From Phlegmacium glaucopus (lineage: Eukaryota > Basidiomycota > Agaricomycetes > Agaricales > Cortinariaceae): a DNA stretch of 51,552 nucleotides. Location of the stretch: NCBI GenBank assembly GCA_015039465.1, contig MU130354.1, positions 7,040 through 58,591 on the forward strand. Reading direction: 5' to 3'. The notes beneath the pieces were generated by a model that was not told the origin of the DNA, did not search any database, and saw only the letters and a list, made by a program, of their open reading frames with translations. Made by a program: the position numbers and the translations under genes. Below, piece after piece: positions 24,079 through 37,088 of the stretch; the first letter of the stretch is position 1, and each line of letters begins with the position of its first letter.

Positions 24079-24719
24079 TCAGGGATTTGGAAAGGCAATG
24101 ACTTGTTGGTTGGTTGTAGATTCAAACACGATGTCTACTCCAATCTCACTCAATTTTCTGATCGTTGATGGAAACACTAGAAAGTGGATAGATAAACTTA
24201 TGAATACGTTGAGCAAATGACGAATAGACTTACCTTGGAGCTTTCTTGTTGTAAATCCTTCGCCAATGTGTTTCCTTATTCTTGGATGGTCGGAATCGTT
24301 GAATTTTTCTGATTGAGACTGAGCCTGGTGTCGTGAAGAAAAGGTGAAGGCCTTCGACTGCAAGGGACCCATTGTGCAAGGTATGAATGGCGTGCGTCCA
24401 GTCGTAAACTTTTTGCAGAAATTTTTGCTGTAATCGCTGGAGAAAATGTGCAAGGGCTGCTCAAGGGTTATTGACGCTGGTGCATGAAATTGAAGAATCG
24501 CTGCGTTGACTGCAAGATTCGTTGACGGCAAGGTCCTCATGTAACGCAAATAGCCGCTAGCGTACGGCAGGGCAGAGTAACCATTTGTTTTCGGGAAGTC
24601 TTCGTCCCCTTCATCATCTTCTGTACAAACTTCCAATTTTCAGCATTTTGAGGAACAGCTGAGTGACTTGATGTGCCAGGTGCAAGGGAGTCTCTTCCAC
24701 TACTAACAACGAAGCGCAT
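24079..24719 (-). CDS. Possible small unrecognised gene
   Basis: A minus-strand ATG at 24719 opens a 60-codon frame (MRFVVSSGRDSLAPGTSSHS), and a second frame is open from 24636 to 24079 (185 codons, no ATG at its left end). No splice arrangement that joins them was clearly preferred, and no family was recognised. It is divergent from the START gene, with about 235 bp between. It could be a real lineage-specific gene, a relic or noise. Confidence 0.25.
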
Positions 24720-24954
24720 ATTGAATAGGTCAGTTGGCGTTCATGTTATGTGTACATGTGGAGTCTCGATTGTTCGTTCAGAAGTGGGAAAGGCCCTGCT
24801 TTATCTTCCATGGGAACAGGTAAATTCGCGTTAACCATCATGGGCCTTGTGTGTTTCGCCGCGTGTAGCATGAATTACGTAGTTACAACTTACGTACATG
24901 TATCAGATCACGAGACTGGAGCTGAAAACGCGCTCTCTCCTCCGACCAACCAGC

Positions 24955-27900
24955 ATGTCAGATGGCCCACGGTACTTCATCGTTCTATTTTCTCTATAAT
25001 TGAATACATATTTTTTTTGTTATAGGTTGAGACAATCCTGGTACTCAGCTTTAAACGATGCAGAAACTCATTTTCGTCAACTCTTGATCTCGCCTGCGGG
25101 TCAATGGAAACGTCTCCCAAGTTCTATCGATACAACATCATCAAAGCAAAAAGGAAAAGCCAGGGCATCCTCTTCTACTCCAGAACTCGCAGACGTTATT
25201 GCACATCGGAATTCAACCAAAATTGGGGATGATGTTTATAGGCTAGTATTGGATGTTCCGACCGGTGATGAGCAAGTGTCGTTGGAACCTTGGAAAGCTG
25301 TCCTTACCACGCCCGAACTCAGGCAGGAATGGGACCCTTCTGTTGGTGAAGCTCACCTGCTGGAGATGTTTGATCATGATACACGCATTTCAAAGACGAA
25401 TTATACTCTGGGCTGGCCTGCAAAGTGTGTCTCAGTCTCTCTTAGACCAGTGACCATCTGTCGGTGATATTTGGTGGGTGTCATATCCATGTCTATTGAT
25501 TTATGAACACCAAAGCCACTTGTCATCGACAGATAGGTTACAACACTCTTCATGTATTGCTGTGATACTTACGTCATTTTCTAGTCCTCGAGACGCAATC
25601 ACCATTTCCCGGTCATTCTCGGATACGACGACTTTCATTGACATTTCAACTTCTCTACCACGATCTCCTGATGAACCTGCTTACTTACGTCCTTCGCCTC
25701 CATTTGTGAGGTCTCACGTCAAACGTCCGTTTTTTTTTTGGTCTCTGGTGCATTCTAAAGCAATTTCCTCATAGTATTCGCGTGGTGTATACAACACATC
25801 CAACCTCAATCATCACCTTCAGAACCTAAAAAGTCCATCCCCGGAAGACTTCGCTTGACGTGTTTCTGCCAACATGACCTCAAGGCCCTCTGGGGATTCG
25901 GCTATTCCATCTCTGCCCTGACACAACAACTCTCCACTATGACCCTCAGCCTGCTAAAAACAGTCATGAAACGTGGCTCACGCGTGCCTAAACTCACAGG
26001 TTACGGCAATGGAGTGTCCATTGGACGTATACGATACCAATTGGATAGAGAGGCTTTAACGGTGGATTACACTATTATCCCGGATGATGACGATCACACT
26101 CCCGATGCTGGTGCAGGATTGCAAGGGATGGACGAAGTACACGCGTTGAGAGAGAATCGGAGATTGACGAGGAGTGTAGAGTGTATCTTACCTTCATTGA
26201 ATGGGTGGGATGTGCAAGTTACCATGAAAGGGTCCGATGAGGAGGTGGGGAAGTTACCTTGGTCAGCTCATGCTTTACGCAACGGTGATTCGCCCAACCA
26301 AACTCCCACTGCCAATACTTTCCCAGTCTCAAACCACATCCTTTTCCGTGTCACCCATTCCTCGCTCACCTCTGCCAACGCCATCTTAAGAGTGAAATTG
26401 GTCATTGAAGTTGCCGGCGCTTCACGAGGGTTGAGGCTTAATGGACTAGCTAAGCCCATCCATTCGGCGGTTAAAGACAGAGATCCGTCCTCCCTGGTTA
26501 TCCCTCAGAGGATATTGCAAGATATAGCTAGTGTGCAAGGATTGAGTTTCGGAACTCTAGATTCAGCCGCCAGTGATAGCACTGTTGGGTCTTCGTCCTC
26601 TTCGCTGGGTTCTGTGGATGCCGTAGTTGGACGACCTTTAATCACGGAACGGTCGGCGGCAGCTGAGAAGACGATACTGTCGAAAGTGAGGAGGAATTAT
26701 ATTTATTTCTCCTCGCTTCTACAAGAACCAGAAGCCAAATGGAGACGAAGTACGTCCTTTTTCCTTGATGGTTACTTGTCATATTTGTCTGATATCTCAC
26801 GATATAAGCCACGGAGGCTCGAGGCGTTTCAATTACGCAACTAGATTCCATTGATCCAACTCTCGTAGTATATCGAGCGGAAGCTACGTTCGTGGGGGTG
26901 GGATTGTGGGATCTATACGGTGCCGTAGTTTCACCAGGAGCAAGAGCCCATTGGGACAGGCAGCATGAAGACGGTGTGCTTCTTGAGGATGTGAACGAGC
27001 TGACAGAATTATGGCATTTCAAAACTAAGCCTGCCTGGCCTGTGAAGTAAGTGATATCAATCTGTCTTCTCTTTGGGTGTCAGAGAAAAGGGCTCACGAT
27101 AGTTGAGTGATCTAGTGGCCGAGATTCTGTCGTACTCAAAACGGTGTATAAATCGCCCACGACTATTCATGTCTTCTCATTCTCCGCCGATGACCTCCAT
27201 CTCTTCCCACACATTCCTCCCGTGGAGCTGAATGTCATACGTACACAAGTAGATCTCCAAGGGTGGGCTATCGAAGCTCTGTCTCCTACCACCACCTCAC
27301 TTACTCTACTGGAACAATCTGACCCAAAAGGATGGTCGAACAAAACCTCTATACCGACTCAGATGATTGGGACAATGGCGGGTATTGGGGAATTCGCGAT
27401 CAAATGTGGAGGACCACCTGTTGTATCAAGAATGGCGGGCGCGAAAGTGAACGAGATGAGATATGATCATGAGAAAGGCAGTTTTAAGGTGGAATACGAA
27501 CCTTCGTCGCAGAGGATGACGAAGGGTACCTCGCGTACCTCGCCTTCGGCTGGAGATGATGAAGAAACAGACAATGGTTTGCCAGCTATTGAATGTGAGA
27601 TTCGATGCGATATCGATACATGGGCGGGTTCGCTTGATATTGTGGTGGATCCCCCGCCTCAAAGCGTCACTTGTCTACGTCGACACCGGTTTTCAACTGA
27701 AGGTGGTGGATTATGGCTTACACTTACACATGATGCCATTTTTGTGGACGATCCTAGATTGCTTGCTCTTGTACGAAGAGGGCCGGGGAAGGAGAAGGGG
27801 TTGGTTATGGTCAACGGGGCAAGAGTTCAAGTCGACGTGGAGGAGATGGCTGAGAATGAGATTAAAACGATGATGAAGCAGAAGAGGGTTAAACCTGTGA

Positions 27901-30900
27901 GGATTCCGTTGGATCAGCCACCTGTTATAGGCGCCATTAGGCGACGAAGGGCAGAGTGGAGTGGTGTGAGTGGGTCGAGTGTTGATGGTCAAACTGAGGC
28001 GGCAAAGAAGGACGAGACTGAGAAAGAGAAGGATGAAAGGCCCAGTGGTAATGACGGTGGATTTTCGTCGTGGGCTTCTGCGCCTAAACTGTCAAGTCCG
28101 CTTGCTAGGTTCTTCACCTATGCTGTCGACCAAGCAACTACGACGACTCAACAGGCGGTAGCCGCTATTTCGCCTGTGAGTGCTACCAATGGCGCTGCAG
28201 AGCTCGATCCGACAAAGATGCCAATGCAATATGCATTGGAGGCATTAGCCTGGACTCAACAATTCAATAATCAATCGCAAAGTGCAGCTGGCCAGGAAGG
28301 ATGGACGACATTGGTTAGCGAGAAAGGTCTATCGGTGCAGAAGAAAATCATTCCTGAGATATCACCTTTCATCCCTGTGCATAGAGGGGTCAAAGTCATT
28401 GAAGGGGTGTCGGCGGAGGAGTTGGCCGAGGTGATCATGGAGTTTGATTGTAGGAAGACGTGGGATGATAGGTATGATTCTGCGAGGGTTTTGGAGAGTT
28501 ATGGCGGTTCGGCAAGGACAATGTTTTTTATTGCCAAAGCGGGGTTTCCCTTTAGGGATCGAGGCTTATATCTGGCGAATGTGACGGCGCGTGCGTATGT
28601 TCCAGCGTCATCTTCACCTTCGATGTCGAGGAGGAATACGGGAACTGGTAGCAGCTCTAGCATCGGTACTGGCAACAACGGCGGCAATGGTGGTGTTGGC
28701 GAAGCGTCGGATCATCCCACTTCTTCGTCCTCTACGACTTCACGAAATGCCATTTTCTGCGTATCTGCCTCATTCAGTCCTGATTCACCTTCTATGCGTT
28801 CCTTCTCAGCTGGGAAATACAATCCTTATATCTTGCCTATTGGAAGAGTCTACGTGGACGCGTGGATATTGGAAACTCTTGATCCTTATACGAAGGAAAA
28901 TTATGCGATTCCGAGTACGAGATGCACTAGACTTGTAGCTGTGGATTTTAGAGGTTCGATACCGGCTGCTGTGAACGGTATGATCAATGTCGGGATGGCG
29001 AGAGGGGTGATTGGAGTGGAGGCGTACATGAAAAATGCGAGTTCAGGCGCCGTGGATAGTGCATTGAAAACTCTCGCTGCAGCAGTGCCTCTCACGAGGT
29101 TACCTGCTCCTGGGATGGTTCTTTCTGAGAAGAAGGGAGAAGATTCTCATGTGCCGAGTGCGATGGTGGTGGGTGTCGTTGCACCGTTTATGGCGTGGAA
29201 GTTGCGGAAGAGAGATGAGAATCGGGTATTGGTTGAGACTAGGTTTGATGTGGAGAGTAAGGTGTATAAGACGACGGTTTTCGTTTGTATGGGCGTTTCT
29301 GCGATACCGGCGATTGAGGGTGCTGTGTCGACATCGACGCCGAAAACCAAGCCTTTGGGTGATAATGGAGAAGTGACTCCTAGATCAAGTCGACTCGCTC
29401 TCAATTCTAGCCCACACTCGTCACGAACAATAGACTCGATAGATCCCTCTTTGCAACCATCGAACAGTGACTCGGCACTTTTGTCTCCTTCATCATTGTC
29501 ATCCCAATTACACTCAGGTCTATCTATGCCTATGCCTGGATCTATGATCATGTCTCCCACTTTCCCCGCTGTCAGCACTCCATCAACAACTACATCAACA
29601 ACTTTATCATCCGCGTCTACATCTACTATTACCCTAAGATCATCAACTTCTTCCAAATCTCCTACACCGCACAACCGACAAAGAGCTGCGTCTTCTGGTT
29701 CTGGTAATTTCAATCCCTCGTTGCATAGTCATGGACCAGTGGATGGGAGTTTATCGAGAGGTCGGACGATGGCTTCTGCGTTTACAGTGAAGGGTGAGGT
29801 TAAACCTTTGACGGATTTAGTGGTTGCCGAGATTGTGGTTGATTCGAAGCTTTATGGAGCTGGGTCTGGGTCTGGAGAGTCTGAGGCTGGAGCGACGGGA
29901 TCAGGAGGGGTTGGGTATTGTGTGGAGGTAAAGGCTAGGAAGAGGGATGGAAAGGTTATTCCGTTGTCTCCTCCCGGTACGAGCGTGCCGATTGATGCGT
30001 CTGCGAACGCTACGTCTGAAGATTCGGCGTCTTCGTCAAAAGTATCGGCATCGTCGTCTGGGGAAGAAGACCTCCCGTTTGTTTATACGATTCATACTAT
30101 GCCTTCATCGCCACTTCATTCTTCTGGACTACACGCCGGGAGTCCTTCCAGGCATTTATTGAGGGTAACGTTACCTACCGCGCAATATAGGATGCCGACG
30201 GTGAAGGAAGATCCGTTGACAGGTGAGGCGAGGAGTGCGCGTCCCAGACCTGCATGGATGGAGGAGTTGGAGAGGGAAGGAGGAGGATGGGTTGTTGGTG
30301 TTGAGATTAAGCCTTCTTCCGGTGGGGATGGGAAAGGAAATGAGACTAGCAAGAAATCTCAGGGGATGATTGTGTTGGTGAATGGGAAAGAGGTGGTAGT
30401 TCTAGGTGAGAAGGAATCTTTGACGAACCTTGGGAGGGATGAGTTGTTGGATGATAGGATGGGGAGGATGGGCGTGCTCTCCAGGTGGGTGACCTAATCT
30501 TAATCTAGACTCTTCATTCATTTACCTTATATTTCAATCCCTTTTTCCTTATCTTTCACACTATTTTAGGACGCCGAACGAGTCGGAACCACTTCCCTCG
30601 GAGCTCAAGGAGCCCATTGCCATTGCGGATGATCTGCTTGATCCACCAACACCAATAGGAGACTCTTCGGTAGTTGGGGTTGGTTTGCAAACTATGGTAC
30701 ATGAGGAGAGCAAAACTATTTCAGGGGATGGCGAGGAAACACCGGGAAAAGTGCGTTTAACATTTCCGCCTCATAGGAGCAGGGCTGTGATGCTAATGAA
30801 CTCGCTTAATGATGACTTTAATTCAGCCAAAGATGGAGATGCTAGTGCAGAATGTTAGTGGTGGGCCTCATGTGTCCCATGCGGGTCCCAGTGGGCTTCT

Positions 30901-31300
30901 AGGGTTGTGGCAAACGTATGGGCCCAATCCGCTGACTAGATTGGGTGGTGGGGGTGCTGCGTCCGTTGCTGGGGCTTTAATTCCGGGTGGTTTGAGTGAT
31001 ATGAAGAGCGCTGCGGCTAATTTTGTGGAAGAGATGGACGGAGATGATAAAGCGCAGAATCGGACGGCCGAGATGTATCCGCTGTCTACGGTGCTACTGG
31101 TTGGACTCATCGCATTCCTAATCGGGTCGTTGCTCCGATCACTGCTGTCTCCAGCTGATTTCATATATGTGGTAACTGATTTGAAGGAAGCTGAGGAAGC
31201 GAATGTTGTTGGTGGATGGAGGGAGATACGAAGAATATTTGAAATAAAATATCTAATAGGAGGATGGGACTTTCAGGTAGCAGTTGTGAGGAGGAGGTAG
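24955..31300 (+). CDS. Tandem START-domain protein with C-terminal membrane segment
   Basis: Eight exons (24955-24971, 25026-25424, 25585-25724, 25775-26749, 26809-27046, 27116-30484, 30570-30750, 30827-31300) sum to 5,793 nt and 1,930 aa. The first exon is only 17 nt and encodes MSDGP, giving the in-frame start MSDGPRLRQSWYSALNDAE. Residues about 10-240 form one START-like region (WDPSVGEAHLLEMFDHDTRI, PRDAITISRSF). Residues about 980-1250 form a second (GVSAEELAEVIMEFDCRKTWDDR, CVSASFSP, CTRLVAVDFRGSIPAAV). START domains bind lipids in a hydrophobic pocket. A long Ser/Thr-rich linker follows. Near residue 1860 is a hydrophobic segment (VLLVGLIAFLIGSLLRSLL) close to the C-terminus, so the protein may be anchored at a membrane contact site; that is inference. 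Two fused START units in one fungal protein are unusual. Confidence 0.9.
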
Positions 31301-31587
31301 TACTTAATTCACTTTATAATTTTACGGAGATTAGCGAATAAAATTGAGTCGGCGATTGTAATATAATTGTGGTTATGTGTTTGTGTGCCATTCACAGCTC
31401 ACTCTTGTCCTCGTTCCCCAGCACCCTCTCCTCGTCGCCCATACCCCCTTGCTCGTTGTATACCTTGGTACACGCGAGATTATATCCGTCTACCTTTTTT
31501 TCAGTATCCTTGACCTCGGACCTTGTAGCGCGGGATACCCACGCCTCTCCCACATTCTTCTTTGTATACTTGCTTCCTCTCCCGACC
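31301..31587. other. Promoter/5' leader of the LisH gene
   Basis: Between the stop at 31300 and the ATG at 31588 is a pyrimidine-rich stretch (31376-31560, many ccctc and tttcag words), typical of fungal core promoters and leaders. Confidence 0.4.
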
Positions 31588-34500
31588 ATGGCAGCTGTCG
31601 CTCCACCAGGTCCGACGCAGCCTCCTCCAACTCAAAACGATATTCCAGGCGCACTTAATACTATATCATGGGAAGGAGACAGGATGTATGTACTAAGTCA
31701 CATTCACTGATATCCCTATCTCACTGTTACAAGGTTCAACATTTACATTTACGACTATTGTTACAAGCGTGGCTTTCGAAAAACAGCCAGAGAGCTCCTA
31801 AGCGAGGCTGATATTGCGCCAGACGCTACGCCCCCGATTGATGCTAGACAGGGCTTGCTATTCGAGTCCGTATCCCCTTATCTCCGACCGTTTTTCCTTT
31901 GCTGATACTCATTATCGTTGGCTTAGGTGGTGGAGTGTCTTTTGGGTGCTGTTCCAAGCAAAATCGGGCGGTGGATCGGATGATGCTTTGGTATTTACGC
32001 AGGTGTGCAGATCTTACAGCATCATTTACCACTATCGAGAGTAACTGGGATACTCTTCCTCCTTTTATAGCATCAAGCAGCGCAGAGATTAGCGTCTCAA
32101 CGATTACAACCTCCAGGCGCGCTAACCTCAGCTTCGATACATCCTGGCTCTCAACCCACCCAACCTCCGTTACAATCACAGCAGCAGCAGCAGGGCCAGC
32201 CAATGGGAAGATTTGTTAACGGGATCCCTCGACCAGGGTCCACTTATCTGACGAACGGACCGACACCCAATGGTATTATCACAGGCATGCCCCACTTACA
32301 ACCTGGAGTGTCATTTTCTGTGGGACCTCCTCTCCCATCTACCCAACCGCAGCAGCCGAATGGGATCCCAGGAGGGCCCGGAGGTCCACAACAACCCCCG
32401 CCCCCACCTGGAGGGCTCAATTCAGGGACCCAACCGATGCCATTTAACTCTCTAATGCCTGGCCAACCACAACAGCAGCGTCAACCCCCACCATTAATGA
32501 ACGGACATCCTCAACAGCAACAACCGCAACAACGTGGGCCCACAAACAATGGTCCATTTCAGTCGCCCACAATGGCAAATTCACCACAGAACAATAATGT
32601 GGGCACTCCTGGGCATTCAGGACAACCAGGTCCATCGAATCAACCGCAACAAGGTCAACCACCTATCGGGCAATTTGGGGGTCCTTCTCCGAACATGACG
32701 CATGCGCATATGAGTCGAACAATGTTACCTCCGAATGGAGGTGTACCCATAATGAACCCAATGGGCTCGGGTCCGCAACAGCAACTAACACAGCAGCCCG
32801 GAGCCCCACCGTTACCTGGTTATTCTCAACAACAGCAACAGCAGCAGGGAGGACGACCTCCAAGTCGAACGAATACTCCTGGTGGGATGATGCATTCTAG
32901 TCCTTCTTTGACTCCTCGCCAGCCTGATGGGATGAATGGCGGCGCAGCGTCAGAAAACAACATCAATAATGAAGTGATGCACATTCCACAAGTACTCCTG
33001 ATTTCGCTGAAACGGGAGATTGGGTTAGCGGATAAGGACTTGGCGAGTTTAACGACGGTAGAGAAGGTGCGTTTTCCTCTCTTTTGTGTCCAGGATATCG
33101 GGCCGCATCCCTCCATCTCAGAGACAGTTGCAAAAACCTCGATATTTCTTTAATTCTAGCATGTTTTTCTTTGAATTGGTTATATTTGGATGCGGAATTG
33201 CTGACACGCGGCTCTCCTTTTCTCTTCTTTCGCTCTCAGAACCGCATACTCTATGCGTATCGAAACCGTGCTGGCCATGGAGGCCCTCCGCCAGGGAACA
33301 GAAACCCAAACCAGAAACCTGGACAGCAGGATAATAATGCGGCCGCTGGACCATCGACAGGTATAATGCAAGCGCCGGGTCAACAAGGGCAAAGAGGTCC
33401 ACCTCAGCAGGCACAGCATCCTCAACCGCGGAATAAACGGAACAGCACGTCGCCTGGGGAAGAGGTGAGATTGACTCTTTTCACAGGTTCAATCACCCTT
33501 CATTAATGTTTCGTCGTCGATCACTTGCCAATCAGCACGAAACGCTACCACGGAATGAGTCCTCTCCTCCGGAACGAAAACGCATCCGACGATCACCTGC
33601 GGAACAACAACCTGTGGTGCAACAACCAATATCATATCCCCACCATCCACAGCAACAGCAACAGCAACAAGGACAAGGACAACAGCCACCTCAACAGCTA
33701 CAGCAACAGAATCTTCCGCCTCAACAACAGCAACAAAATCAACCTGGTCAACCAACGCAGCTTCAGATGCAACATCAACAAATGATGATGATGCGGCAGA
33801 TGGGGCTTAACGGTCCACCTCCCTTGACTGGTCCAGTGACTCAACCGCAGATTGGGCCGAGTGCAAATCCGTTGATGAATAACCCGTTGTTAATGCATGG
33901 AGCTCCTGGGATGCATGTACGTGTGCCTTCCCCTCACTTGTTATTTTTCTTACCATTATACTTTTCTTTTCTCACGTAGATGTATCGACAACGCATGAAC
34001 GCTGGAAATCCTCAAGTCGGTGAACCAGTTTTCAATCCCACTGGTGGTCCGCCTGGAGTTGGCGGCGGTCCAGGACCGCAATTTAATCCTGGCGGGTTGA
34101 ATCGCATAGGTCAGAACAAACCTGGTATTGGGGGTAGTATGATGCCGCCTCCATCGCCCGCGATGAATGGTACTCCGAAGGATAGTAATGGAAAGGATGT
34201 TAAGGGATTAGGTCCAGGCGGCAATAATCCAGGCTCGCCAAGGAATCAACAACCTCCGCCGAATGCAGGTGGCGGTGGTGGTGGGACAGCGCCTCCGACG
34301 CCTGTTCCGATTTCTCAGCCGAATCCTCAGCAGCAGCAGCAGCAATTGAGTAATCAGAATTCTCTAAACCCTTCACCAGCTACGATGATGGGTGTTGTAC
34401 CAACCAGTTCAGGACCAGGAGGTGGTTTAACTAGCGGCGGTAACAGTCTAGGTGGTCCCCAACCTGATCTGAATACGATGTTCAATCCCGAGTTTATGAG

Positions 34501-34645
34501 CAATATGACGAGTTCTCTGGAGGATTTTGCTGGGGCGGATTTGTTTAGGACGACGGGTCCAGATGGTGATATTAATTTTGAGCGGGATTTTGGGCAATGG
34601 TTTATTAACCCGGATGATGTCGGTGCGGGGTTGGATATGAAATGA
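31588..34645 (+). CDS. LisH-domain, glutamine-rich transcriptional regulator (SomA/Flo8-like)
   Basis: Seven exons (31588-31685, 31734-31865, 31927-32002, 32071-33066, 33240-33464, 33536-33916, 33980-34645) sum to 2,574 nt and 857 aa. ATG 31588 precedes MAAVAPPGPTQPPPTQ. The LisH motif (FNIYIYDYCYKRGFRKTA, then ELLSEADI) occupies residues about 33-66, followed by EWWSVFWVLFQAKS. The rest is Gln/Pro/Asn-rich. The C-terminus is conserved-looking and acidic (EFMSNMTSSLEDFAGADLF, then INFERDFGQWF). LisH proteins of this type link cAMP/PKA signals to adhesion, filamentation and development in other fungi. The function here is inferred from that family. Exon 6 has its acceptor at 33535 and not at the more obvious site at 33486, which would lead to a stop. 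Confidence 0.85.
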
Positions 34646-35519
34646 GAGTGGCATGATGTTGTCTGGGTGCTTTTGTCTTGGTCCTGTCCCTCGGTTTCGG
34701 CTTTATTCATTCTTCGTTCCTCGCGCAACCTTACCAACCTCATTCGTCCTCCTCTCGAGCTCAGGATATGTTCTATCGATCTATTCTTACAAAATGCTGC
34801 CTGGACAGCCCAACCTGAACCCCCCCATTGGCGGCTTCTCTCTGTGATTGTTTTCTCATTATCTATTCAAATTCCAATTTCATACGTCTCTGTTTTTGTC
34901 TAGATCAGTTTTACGTTCTTCCCCTTATTTGTGTTCCGTCGAAAAGATTTCCCCATTGGACCCCCTTTCTTTGTTGTTGTTTTAGCTATCTACACTACAC
35001 CGCCGCCTTATGTTTTTCTCCCTTGCTGCTATCTTTTGCTATCTTGACTGGCGGTAATTCATTCCCGGCAATTTTTGTTTTCCATCTAATTGTGTCTTTT
35101 TACTTTACTTTCTGTACGGATATATCCTTGCTTCCTCATGTTCTCCACCCTCCTCTTTTTTTTTAAAAAAAAAGAAATCATATCTTGGTTCCTTTTTTTC
35201 GCCTTTTTCCTCTCTGTTTCTTGTTTCTCCTAGTCCTCAGCGCTCTGTACAACCTGGTTTGAAATATTAGTCTCTGGATGGAGATATCACCGGATCATGG
35301 ATGTGACTTTCCTCGATGATATCAAACACTGGCACTGACAGGCAACTATTTAAGTATGCCTTATGAGGAATAGCACCGAAAGATTGGCTAGGAGGCCATA
35401 AGTATAGATCCCAGCGGCATCGAAAATCATGCTCCCTTTCCAAATTACTTATAATCTGTCCGAAATTTCCAATATCTCGTTTCTAGTGGGCAGTATGATT
35501 CCCTGAAAGCTGCTCTACA
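34646..35519. other. Convergent intergenic region, T/C-rich
   Basis: 3' flank of the LisH gene and of the F-box gene. It is strongly pyrimidine-biased (34700-35230) with an oligo-T followed by oligo-A at about 35153-35172. Open plus-strand frames are Phe/Leu/Ser-rich and reflect the base bias. No gene was seen. Confidence 0.5.
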
Positions 35520-37088
35520 CTAATTATCTTCCTCTTCATCAGTGTCAGGGTCTGGGTCACCCATCTCGACCTCTACATCACCAACTTGACTATCGTCCAG
35601 GTCGCCATTGTTGTCAACGTCGAGCTCATGGATCGGAAAGCCTTGTTCCCTCCGCCACCGCAGGAACGCTATGAACAGAGTCAAATCTGAATTGCGTCGA
35701 ACAGTGGTAATAGTAAGGGACACTGAGTGTAGAACGGGTAGCAACACCGAACCAGATGAGGAAATGCGCTGTAGAAGTGGAAGTATAAATTCGTGAGAAT
35801 CATTTATTAGATTCAAGCACGCCAACTTCACAAAGGAACGAAAGTGCTCGACCAATGGACGGAAGACTTCTACGCCATTTACTCCTCTATAGTCCACACA
35901 CAGATCGAGATAGATCGTGGCCGGGAAGGTACGTTCAAAAAGACCAAATAGCGAGACAAAAAGTGAAATGATATCATCGGAGTCATGCGAACGCAACGAA
36001 ACCGCCAGGAAAGGATCCAGTGGCAGAACCCCCATTTCATCCAATTCTTCTGCTTCGTTATCTCCCCATGATAAGTTCATGTCTCGCACGTTTCCGATAG
36101 TGAATGATTTTGCTGGATCAAGATTTGCTATGAAACGGCGGGTAGGGGTATCTTGCTGCTCCCAGAAATCGAGTTTTTTGTCGATCATAGCCCAAAGCAT
36201 CTGTTGCTCAGGTCCGGAGTGAGCATTATTACACTTCAACATCAGGCTACACCTAGGTGGTGTGATCGCCTGGTTGATCAGTGTGACACTCTCGCGAAAT
36301 CCTCCTTCTACAAACAGATTTTCTAAATGGACAAGGCGGATGATGGGAAATTCAGTTTGGGCGACAGCATCCGAGATGGCGTCAATGATGGTGATACGTT
36401 GAAGGAAAGGCATTCCTCCAAGAGCATGTAACCAAGTGGTGACGGTCGGCGCAGCATCCAATACAGTTATATGGTGCACGTATAGTTCTGTTAGAAGCGC
36501 CAGGGTGGGAGATGTGAAGTCAACAGCGCAATGACGCAGTTCAAAGTACCGCAGATTGGGAGCATGGTTGTCAAACAAAGGGTCTGTCAACACACATTCA
36601 TTGTCGAAAAGAACACAAAAGTCCATATACTGGAGATTTGGCGCCGGTTTCTGGAGGAAACGTGAACGCACGAGTTCCCAGTTGCTAATCGGTGTTTGTA
36701 AACTGAATCTATTCAGTCTTGATGAGTGTTTGAAGACCAGCTCCAACAACCCGCGTCTCTCCTCGGGCACGGTCATGAAATGGTACCCGAAGTTGAACAA
36801 TGCAGGGTCTGAGCGACGAAGCATTTCGTCAATCCAATCGAGCGAATGGTTGTCGAAATCGATCATATAAAGCCATAACTTTCTGTACTCCAGCGCGACT
36901 GATCTCCATATCGCGCAGACTTGGGAAGATGCCAGCGTCGTCGCTACACGTTCGACATATTGACAGTCAGCACAGGTAGCGTTCATTAAATATATATATG
37001 CAAGAAGATCGTTCGCCAGTTTGAATACAGGCGGTGGGCCTTCGATCCCGGACGGGTCGTTTCCAGACGTGTCATTGGAGTCATTCAT
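35520..37088 (-). CDS. F-box protein with leucine-rich C-terminal region
   Basis: A single 522-codon ORF starts at ATG 37088. Residues about 20-80 look like an F-box (PPPVFKLANDLLAYIYL, then SSQVCAIWRSVALEYRKLW). The rest has scattered leucine-rich stretches (NLRYFELRHCAVDFTSPTLALL, LENLFVEGGF) as in Agaricomycete F-box families. It ends with an acidic tail (EVEMGDPDPDTDEEED). These proteins act as substrate adaptors of SCF ubiquitin ligases; the target is unknown. No intron is needed. Confidence 0.85.
   Translation of the reverse strand: MNDSNDTSGNDPSGIEGPPPVFKLANDLLAYIYLMNATCADCQYVERVATTLASSQVCAIWRSVALEYRKLWLYMIDFDNHSLDWIDEMLRRSDPALFNFGYHFMTVPEERRGLLELVFKHSSRLNRFSLQTPISNWELVRSRFLQKPAPNLQYMDFCVLFDNECVLTDPLFDNHAPNLRYFELRHCAVDFTSPTLALLTELYVHHITVLDAAPTVTTWLHALGGMPFLQRITIIDAISDAVAQTEFPIIRLVHLENLFVEGGFRESVTLINQAITPPRCSLMLKCNNAHSGPEQQMLWAMIDKKLDFWEQQDTPTRRFIANLDPAKSFTIGNVRDMNLSWGDNEAEELDEMGVLPLDPFLAVSLRSHDSDDIISLFVSLFGLFERTFPATIYLDLCVDYRGVNGVEVFRPLVEHFRSFVKLACLNLINDSHEFILPLLQRISSSGSVLLPVLHSVSLTITTVRRNSDLTLFIAFLRWRREQGFPIHELDVDNNGDLDDSQVGDVEVEMGDPDPDTDEEEDN

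Noticed and set aside
29147..29713. 188-codon minus-strand ORF
   Set aside because: It is a shadow of the Ser/Thr-rich linker of the START protein, rich in Asp and Val.
33489..33755. Val/Ala-rich minus-strand ORF in the LisH gene
   Set aside because: It is the antisense of the Gln-rich repeat coding sequence.
35600..36870. Plus-strand ORFs of 60-104 codons opposite the F-box gene
   Set aside because: They are antisense shadows without motifs.
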